Shown one piece after another: positions 14,436-18,717 of a DNA stretch of 18,717 nucleotides. The stretch spans positions 1 through 18,717 of the forward strand of contig CALISC010000005.1 in NCBI GenBank assembly GCA_938041945.1. Direction: 5' to 3'. The translations under genes and the position numbers were made by a program. Within the stretch, counting starts at the first letter, position 1; every line of letters begins with the position of its first letter. Below the pieces are notes generated by a model. It had not been told where the DNA came from. It saw nothing but the letters and a program-made list of their open reading frames with translations, and did no database searches. This DNA is from an uncultured Acholeplasmataceae bacterium (GTDB lineage Bacteria; Bacillota_I; Bacilli_A; Acholeplasmatales; Acholeplasmataceae).

Positions 14436-14929
14436 AGGTTTTTCACCTCCACGCCACGTAGACGAGCGATTTCTTCTTTAGTTTTAAGTAGTTTAAAACC
14501 TTCAAAAGTTGCTCTAATCATGTTAATAGGTGTACGAGAACCAAGTGATTTTGACAAGATGTTAGAAACTCCGGTCAACTCACATACAGCACGAACCGCA
14601 CCACCTGCAACAATTCCGGTACCGTCTGATGCTGGTCTTAAAACAACGTGTCCAGAGCCGTAAACTCCTTCAATGTAGTGAGGGATAGTGTTGTTCACGA
14701 TAGGTACAGTAATTAGGTTTTGTTTAGCCTGTTCAATTGCTTTTTTAATAGCGTCTGGAACTTCGTTGGCTTTACCGGTTCCAAAACCTACTTTACCTTT
14801 GTGGTTTCCAACTACAACTAACGCAGAAAAACGGAAACGACGACCACCTTTGACAACTTTAGTTACACGGCCAATATGAACGACTTTTTCGTCAAATTCT
14901 TTTTCTTCTTTTTCAAATTTATCGTACAT
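14432..14929 (-). CDS. rpsE: 30S ribosomal protein S5
   Basis: This 165-residue protein is involved in decoding accuracy and the mRNA entry channel. The double-stranded RNA-binding-like N-domain contains HIGRVTKVVKGGRRFRFSAL and VVVGNHKGKVGFGTGKANEV, with conserved DAIKKAIEQAK. The C-domain has GSGHVVLRPASDGTGIVAGG, VSNILSKSLGSRTPINMIRA and the end LRGVEVKNL. It stops with TGA, in a four-base ATGA overlap with rpmD. This is direct evidence that TGA ends translation in this organism. An AAAGGAG site precedes ATG 14929. Confidence 0.98.
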   Translation of the reverse strand: MYDKFEKEEKEFDEKVVHIGRVTKVVKGGRRFRFSALVVVGNHKGKVGFGTGKANEVPDAIKKAIEQAKQNLITVPIVNNTIPHYIEGVYGSGHVVLRPASDGTGIVAGGAVRAVCELTGVSNILSKSLGSRTPINMIRATFEGFKLLKTKEEIARLRGVEVKNL

Positions 14930-14940
14930 AATTTTCTCCT

Positions 14941-15291
14941 TTAAAACTCAAGTCCGGCAGCGCGTGCTGCTTCTGCAAGCGCTTGAATGCGGCCAGTGTA
15001 AAGATAGCCAGAGCGGTCAAACACAACTGCCTTAACTTTTGCCTTTAAGGCTTTTTTAGCAATCGCTTGTCCAAGTGCAATAGCGGCTTTTTGGTCTTTA
15101 CCAAGTTTTAGTTCTTTAGTGTCAGCGGCCACTAGAGTGTGCCCTTTAGTGTCGTCAATAATTTGGGCGTAGATGTGAGTGTTTGAACGGTAGATAGATA
15201 AACGAGGACGGGCTGCTGTGCCTAAAAGATTTTTGCGAATACGCGCATGTCTTGACAAGCGAGATTCGTTTCTGGAAATTTTTAAAATCAT
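14941..15291 (-). CDS. rplR: 50S ribosomal protein L18
   Basis: This 116-residue 5S rRNA-binding protein of the central protuberance starts MILKISRNESRLSRHARIRK, with the basic N-terminal tail usual for the family. RPRLSIYRSNTHIYAQIIDD, GHTLVAADTKE and VVFDRSGYLYTGRIQALAEA, then the end ARAAGLEF, are standard L18. ATG 15291 has AAGGAGG at the end of the rplF reading frame (11-base gap). It is followed by rpsE. Confidence 0.98.
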   Translation of the reverse strand: MILKISRNESRLSRHARIRKNLLGTAARPRLSIYRSNTHIYAQIIDDTKGHTLVAADTKELKLGKDQKAAIALGQAIAKKALKAKVKAVVFDRSGYLYTGRIQALAEAARAAGLEF

Positions 15292-15302
15292 ATTCGTCCT
15301 CC

Positions 15303-15842
15303 TTATTTAGCGGTTTTTCCGGCTTTTTGGCGAACGTGTTCACCAACGTAGCGGATACCTTTTCCTTTATATGGTTCTGGTTTTTTAAGTAATCTAACAC
15401 GGGCTGCAAACTCACCAACTAGTTCTTTGTCAATACCTTTGATGATAATTTTAACAGGACTAGGAGTTTCGCAAACTAAGCCTTTTGGCACTTCTACTTC
15501 TACTGGATGTGAAAAGCCTAAGGCTAGATTTAGTTTACCGTTTACAGAGTTTGCTTTGTAACCTACACCAATGATGTCCAGTTCTTTTTGAAATGGTTGG
15601 TGTACTCCTTGTACCATATTTGCAAGTAGGGCACGAGTGGTTCCGTGTAGTTGTTTTGTGATTTTTTCGTCATTTGGGCGAGTAATTTGAATTTGGTCGT
15701 TAGTTTGAGTGATTTTTAAAACTGTTGAAAACTGTTTTGCAAGTTCACCGTGTGGACCTTTGACCACTGTGTAGTTTTCAGGAGAAACAGAAACCGAAAC
15801 GCCTTGTGGAACTACAATAATTTTATTGCCAATTCTAGACAT
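15303..15842 (-). CDS. rplF: 50S ribosomal protein L6
   Basis: This is a 179-residue protein with two related RNA-binding domains near the factor-binding GTPase centre. It starts MSRIGNKIIVVPQGVSVSVS. VKGPHGELAKQFS lies in the first domain and IGVGYKANSVNGKLNLALGF in the second. The C-terminal signature PEPYKGKGIRYVGEHVRQKA ends in GKTAK. A TAGGAGG site that uses the stop region of rpsH precedes ATG 15842. Confidence 0.98.
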   Translation of the reverse strand: MSRIGNKIIVVPQGVSVSVSPENYTVVKGPHGELAKQFSTVLKITQTNDQIQITRPNDEKITKQLHGTTRALLANMVQGVHQPFQKELDIIGVGYKANSVNGKLNLALGFSHPVEVEVPKGLVCETPSPVKIIIKGIDKELVGEFAARVRLLKKPEPYKGKGIRYVGEHVRQKAGKTAK

Positions 15843-15854
15843 ATTTAGTTCCTC

Positions 15855-16250
15855 CTACCACACATAACAAAGAACTTCGCCACCAAGTCCGGCTTTTCTG
15901 GCTTGTCGGTCTGACATAATTCCTTTAGATGTAGAAATTACGGCAATCCCAAGACCATTGAAAACACGCGGTAGTTCTTCTTTGTTTGAGTATACTCGAA
16001 GACCAGGTTTTGAGACACGACGAAGACCGTGGATAACTAGTTCTTTGTCTTCTGAGTATTTAAGTTCAACGTTAATGTTTTTAGCCACACCTTCTTGAAA
16101 TACTGCAAAAGAAGAAATAAAGCCTTCTTGTTTAAGTACTTTTAAGATGCGTTCTTTTTCCATAGAATGTGGAACATTTACGCTTAATTTGTGTTGTCTG
16201 TTCGCATTACGAATGCGAGTTAACATATCTGCAATTGTATCTGATACCAT
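15855..16250 (-). CDS. rpsH: 30S ribosomal protein S8
   Basis: This is a 131-residue 16S rRNA-binding protein of the central domain; in Escherichia coli it also represses the spc operon, which cannot be inferred here. It begins MVSDTIADMLTRIRNANRQH, has HSMEKERILKVLKQEGFI, and carries the classic C-terminal ISTSKGIMSDRQARKAGLGG and GEVLCYVW. Position 3 is Ser and position 5 is Thr where many homologues read DPIADML. ATG 16250 follows AAGGAGG after rpsN. Confidence 0.98.
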   Translation of the reverse strand: MVSDTIADMLTRIRNANRQHKLSVNVPHSMEKERILKVLKQEGFISSFAVFQEGVAKNINVELKYSEDKELVIHGLRRVSKPGLRVYSNKEELPRVFNGLGIAVISTSKGIMSDRQARKAGLGGEVLCYVW

Positions 16251-16265
16251 AAATGCCTCCTTATT

Positions 16266-16535
16266 CTACCAGCTGGCTTTTTTTACACCAGGAAGTAATC
16301 CTGCTGCTGCCATTTTACGGAAATTATTACGAGAAATTCCGAATTTACGAATGAAACCGTGTGGACGTCCATCAATTTGGCAACGGTTGCGATAACGACA
16401 AAGCGATGCGTTTCTTGGCAGTTTTTGTAGTGCTAAATAGTCTTTGTTCGCTTTTAGTTCGCGAGCGCGTTCTTGATAGCGTAGATAGACTTCTAGTTTT
16501 TTGTTATTTGCATTAATTTTTGATTTTTTAGCCAT
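16266..16535 (-). CDS. rpsN: 30S ribosomal protein S14, zinc-free (C-) form
   Basis: This 89-residue protein of the 30S head begins MAKKSKINANNKKLEVYLRY and ends GLLPGVKKASW. The core reads KLPRNASLCRYRNRCQIDGR and then PHGFIRKFGISRNNFRKMAA. It lacks the CxxC-x12-CxxC zinc knuckle of the 61-residue form that usually occupies the spc operon of Bacillota. Length and ends instead match the zinc-independent paralogue that Bacilli keep elsewhere as a backup. Two Cys (C46, C52) remain but do not make a zinc knuckle. It lies in the normal place between rplE and rpsH, with an AGAGGA site before ATG 16535. Confidence 0.95.
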   Translation of the reverse strand: MAKKSKINANNKKLEVYLRYQERARELKANKDYLALQKLPRNASLCRYRNRCQIDGRPHGFIRKFGISRNNFRKMAAAGLLPGVKKASW

Positions 16536-16547
16536 AATCTAAGTCCT

Positions 16548-17090
16548 CTATTTAGCAAAAGGCATGCCAAGGTTTTTAAGTAAACTAAATGCCTCTTCGT
16601 TGGTTTTAGCAGTAGTTACGATAACTACATCCATCCCACGGATTTTTTTAATATCGTCAAATCTAATTTCTGGGAAAATTAACTGTTCTTTAACACCAAG
16701 TGTATAGTTTCCGCGGCCATCAAAAGCAGTTTTTGAAACCCCACGAAAATCACGAACTCTAGGTAGAGAAATTGAAATTAGTTTATCTAAAAAGTAATAC
16801 ATTTTCTCGCCACGAAGAGTTACTTTTACACCAATTGGCATATTTTCTCTTAGTTTGAAGTTAGAAATTGATTTACGAGCGCGAGTTACAACTGGGCGTT
16901 GTCCGGCGATTTGCCCAACTTCTTTGACGATATCTTCAATAACTTTGGAGTTTTGAGCAGCGTCACCTGCTCCAACGTTAATAACGATTTTTTCAAGTTT
17001 AGGCACTTGCATCACAGATGTGTACTTAAACTCTTTAACTAAAGCAGGAATTGCTTTCTTTTGGTAATGTTCTTTTAATCTTGCTGTCAT
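16548..17090 (-). CDS. rplE: 50S ribosomal protein L5
   Basis: This 180-residue 5S rRNA-binding protein of the central protuberance also contacts P-site tRNA. Conserved stretches are VPKLEKIVINVGAGDA, GQRPVVTRARKSISNFKLRE, LPRVRDFRGVS and FDGRGNYTLGVKEQLIFPEI, with the C-terminal LGMPF. ATG 17090 follows an AAGGAG site about 9 bases upstream, in the short gap after rplX. Length is normal. Confidence 0.98.
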   Translation of the reverse strand: MTARLKEHYQKKAIPALVKEFKYTSVMQVPKLEKIVINVGAGDAAQNSKVIEDIVKEVGQIAGQRPVVTRARKSISNFKLRENMPIGVKVTLRGEKMYYFLDKLISISLPRVRDFRGVSKTAFDGRGNYTLGVKEQLIFPEIRFDDIKKIRGMDVVIVTTAKTNEEAFSLLKNLGMPFAK

Positions 17091-17101
17091 TTGCCTGCTC
17101 C

Positions 17102-17437
17102 TTATTTAATCGCTTCGCCTGATTTGGCGATGCGCACCTTTTTGCCGTTTTCTTTTTTAAAAGAAACACGGGTAGGTTTTTGAGTTTTTGGGTCAATTAA
17201 CGCTACATTTGATACGTGGATTGGCATAGGTTTAGAAATAATTTGACCCTTTTCACTGTTTTGGTTAGGTTTTTTGGCGATTTTTGCAATATTTACGCCT
17301 TCAACTACTACCATTTCTTTGTCGCGAAGTACTTGAATTACGCGACCAGTTGTACGAGTTTTAACACCTTTTTTGTCGGTAGTGAACTTGTCTTTGCCAG
17401 CAATGATGGCAACTTTGTCTCCAGTTTTGATATACAT
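17102..17437 (-). CDS. rplX: 50S ribosomal protein L24
   Basis: This 111-residue assembly initiator near the tunnel exit starts with a KOW motif, IKTGDKVAIIAGKDKFTTDK, then GRVIQVLRDKEMVVVEGVNI, PMPIHVSNVALIDP and a basic end. It is a few residues longer than many L24 proteins because of an insert (TTDKKGVKTRTT) in the first KOW loop; the family is otherwise unmistakable. ATG 17437 has AAGGAGG about 9 bases upstream, at the rplN stop. Confidence 0.97.
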   Translation of the reverse strand: MYIKTGDKVAIIAGKDKFTTDKKGVKTRTTGRVIQVLRDKEMVVVEGVNIAKIAKKPNQNSEKGQIISKPMPIHVSNVALIDPKTQKPTRVSFKKENGKKVRIAKSGEAIK

Positions 17438-17456
17438 TTAACAAATTCCTCCTTAT

Positions 17457-17825
17457 TTACAGTACTTCTGGTGCTAAAGACAAGATTTTAGTGTAATTAT
17501 TGTCTCTAAGCTCGCGGGCAATTGGTCCAAAAATACGAGTTCCACGTGGGGTTTTGTCTTCTTTGACCAATACAACTGCGTTTTCACCGAATTTAATATA
17601 TGAACCATCTGCTCTGCGTAGTCCATCTTTAGTGCGGACAACTACGGCTTTGCAAACGTCACCTTTTTTCACAACTCCGCCAGGAGTTGCTTTTTTGACA
17701 GTCACAATCACAAGATCGCCAATATTGGCGTAGCGGTGGCGAGTACCACCCGGAATTTTAATTACTAAAACTTCTTTTGCTCCTGTGTTGTCTGCAACGA
17801 GTAATCTAGTTTCTTGTTGAATCAT
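17457..17825 (-). CDS. rplN: 50S ribosomal protein L14
   Basis: This 122-residue beta-barrel protein forms intersubunit bridge B8. It begins MIQQETRLLVADNTGAKEVL and contains GDLVIVTVKKATPGGVVKKG, AVVVRTKDGLRRADGSYIKF and RGTRIFGPIARELRDNNYTK, and ends SLAPEVL, all exactly as in bacterial L14. The start follows a GAGGTGAAG ribosome binding site. The 19-base gap after rpsQ contains only that site. Confidence 0.98.
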   Translation of the reverse strand: MIQQETRLLVADNTGAKEVLVIKIPGGTRHRYANIGDLVIVTVKKATPGGVVKKGDVCKAVVVRTKDGLRRADGSYIKFGENAVVLVKEDKTPRGTRIFGPIARELRDNNYTKILSLAPEVL

Positions 17826-17844
17826 CTTGCTTCACCTCTGTTAA

Positions 17845-18108
17845 CTAAATTACCACGGCTTTTTCAAGCACTTTAATTAGTCTAAATGACTTAGTGCGAG
17901 AAAGTGGTCTGGTTTCTGCAAACGCTACGATATCGCCGATTTTGCATTCATTTTGTTCATCGTGAACGTGGAATTTCTTAGATACCTTAAAGCGTTTGTT
18001 GTAAAGTGGATCGTTTTTATAAGTGTCAACAACGACAACTATAGTTTTATCCATTTTATCTGAAACAACTTTACCACGGAAAACTTTTCTTTTAGTTTCT
18101 CTTTCCAT
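17845..18108 (-). CDS. rpsQ: 30S ribosomal protein S17
   Basis: This is an 87-residue OB-fold 16S rRNA-binding assembly protein. RKVFRGKVVSDKMDKTIVVV, KVSKKFHVHDEQNECKIGD and VAFAETRPLSRTKSFRLIKV are diagnostic. It lies 6 bases after rpmC and precedes rplN. Its start ATG 18108 is preceded by a weaker AAAGGAG site overlapping the rpmC stop region. Confidence 0.97.
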   Translation of the reverse strand: MERETKRKVFRGKVVSDKMDKTIVVVVDTYKNDPLYNKRFKVSKKFHVHDEQNECKIGDIVAFAETRPLSRTKSFRLIKVLEKAVVI

Positions 18109-18114
18109 TGTTGA

Positions 18115-18315
18115 CTACTCCTTTACTGTTTTTCGCTCGGTTAAAATAGTAAAAAGTCGAGCGATTTGTTTACGAGCCTTTTTAACTCTAGCAGTGTCAG
18201 TTAACTGACCTGTTGCTTGTTTGAAACGAAGGTTAAATATTTCTTGTTTTAACTCAAAAATTTTACTTTCAATTTCTTTGTCTGTATATTTTCTAAGTTC
18301 TTGCATCTTTTTCAT
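18115..18315 (-). CDS. rpmC: 50S ribosomal protein L29
   Basis: This 66-residue helical-hairpin protein at the tunnel exit, near the docking site for trigger factor and SRP, reads MKKMQELRKYTDKEIESKIF followed by ELKQEIFNLRFKQATGQL and a basic second helix RVKKARKQIARLFTILTERK. I chose ATG 18315, not the second ATG three codons on, because AAGGAGG in the end of rplP (codons for Lys-Glu-Val) is 10 bases upstream of the first. It starts 2 bases after the rplP stop. Confidence 0.96.
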   Translation of the reverse strand: MKKMQELRKYTDKEIESKIFELKQEIFNLRFKQATGQLTDTARVKKARKQIARLFTILTERKTVKE

Positions 18316-18317
18316 GC

Positions 18318-18717
18318 TTATTTAACCTCCTTTTTCACGATTTTTGACTTGATTGGTAGTTTGTGTGAAGCCAAGCGAAGTGCTTCTTTTGCGATTTCTT
18401 CGGCAACTCCGGCAACTTCAAACATAATTTTGTTTTGTTTAACTACCGCAACCCAGTGGTCTGGAGCACCTTTTCCGGAACCCATACGCACTTCTAGTGG
18501 TTTTTTGGTGCGAGACATGTGTGGGAAGATGTTTATCCAAACTTGACCAAGTCTTTTCATGTGTCTGGTCATCGCGATACGAGCCGCTTCTATTTGTTGT
18601 GAAGTAATGTATGAACCTTGAAGGGCTTGAAGCGCAAAATCTCCGTTAATTACTTCGTTTCTACCTTTGGCAAAACCTTCGTAAGACACACGGTGTGGAC
18701 GGCGATATTTAGTTCTT
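18318..18717 (-). CDS. rplP: 50S ribosomal protein L16 (5' end beyond window)
   Basis: The frame is open to the right edge, giving 132 residues from RTKYRRPHRVSYEGFAKG. By comparison with bacterial L16 (start MLLPK), about five codons are missing beyond 18717. A GTG at about 18689 could look like a start but lies inside this conserved N-terminus. AARIAMTRHMKRLGQVWINI, PHMSRTKKPLEVRMGSGKGA and the stretch PDHWVAVVKQNKIMFEVAGV are diagnostic. L16 helps organise the tRNA A-site and the 50S central protuberance. The end encodes the rpmC ribosome binding site. Confidence 0.97.
   Translation of the reverse strand, partial: RTKYRRPHRVSYEGFAKGRNEVINGDFALQALQGSYITSQQIEAARIAMTRHMKRLGQVWINIFPHMSRTKKPLEVRMGSGKGAPDHWVAVVKQNKIMFEVAGVAEEIAKEALRLASHKLPIKSKIVKKEVK

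Noticed and set aside
15155..15418. Minus-strand 87-codon frame bridging rplF and rplR
   Set aside because: It overlaps both conserved ribosomal genes in another frame and has no start signal.
18687..18689. GTG start for rplP inside the window
   Set aside because: The residues before it (RTKYRRPHR) are conserved L16 sequence, so the gene continues beyond the window edge.
1..18717. Search for mobile elements, CRISPR arrays, tRNA or rRNA genes, and defence or toxin modules
   Set aside because: No spaced repeats, transposase-like frames, cloverleaf sequences or phage-like genes were seen; nearly every base belongs to recognised housekeeping genes.

Overview
The window comes from an AT-rich, gene-dense bacterium of the Bacillota/Mycoplasmatota type. 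This rests on the S10-spc-alpha ribosomal gene order, adk and map between secY and infA, strong AAGGAGG-type ribosome binding sites, a FakA-type (DegV/Dak) protein, and NrnA/MgpA-like DHH proteins. Three genes (mgtC-like, fakA, rpsE) end in TGA, and tryptophan is written TGG in the genes checked (for example secY). The standard bacterial code therefore applies, not the Mycoplasma/Spiroplasma code. An uncultured or gut Bacilli-like lineage with a modest genome fits, but the species cannot be named from this window. Only rpmB lies on the plus strand; every other gene is on the minus strand, so gene order is best read from right to left.

Right half (18717 to 8599, minus strand): a ribosomal superoperon, rplP (cut by the window edge), rpmC, rpsQ, rplN, rplX, rplE, rpsN, rpsH, rplF, rplR, rpsE, rpmD, rplO, secY, adk, map, infA, rpmJ, rpsM, rpsK, rpoA, rplQ. 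Two genes missing from a simple ORF list were recovered by translation: rpmD (59 aa) and rpmJ (37 aa). Spacing is extremely tight (ATGA and TAATG overlaps; ribosome binding sites inside the end of the previous gene). The cluster couples ribosome assembly to RNA polymerase alpha, the Sec translocon, adenylate kinase, Met removal and IF-1. A hairpin with a T tract at 8525-8562 lies between rplQ and the next gene, an M17 leucyl aminopeptidase (8494-7097).

Middle (7099 to 6720): pepA and plus-strand rpmB converge on a clear bidirectional intrinsic terminator (7010-7040), beside a second perfect 14-bp hairpin (7045-7078). rpmB has a convincing extended -10 promoter (6751-6779) and diverges from an SDR-family gene that lacks a Shine-Dalgarno sequence and has His/Gln in place of the catalytic Tyr/Lys.

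Left half (5982 to 1, minus strand): fakA, then a promoter at its 3' end (4301-4330) driving two tandem DHH-DHHA1 phosphoesterase paralogues, an MgtC/SapB-family membrane protein, mnmE (tRNA U34 modification GTPase) and the 5' end of dnaX (119 codons before the window edge). These five genes overlap or nearly touch and look like one operon.

There is no gene-free stretch longer than about 105 bases, and I see no mobile element, CRISPR array, tRNA, rRNA or phage gene. This is essentially housekeeping DNA and I found no convincing new multi-gene system. The best second-look items are the SDR with the altered active site, the zinc-free S14 inside the spc operon beside a zinc-type L36, the tandem DHH pair and its unusual operon, and the hairpins flanking pepA.
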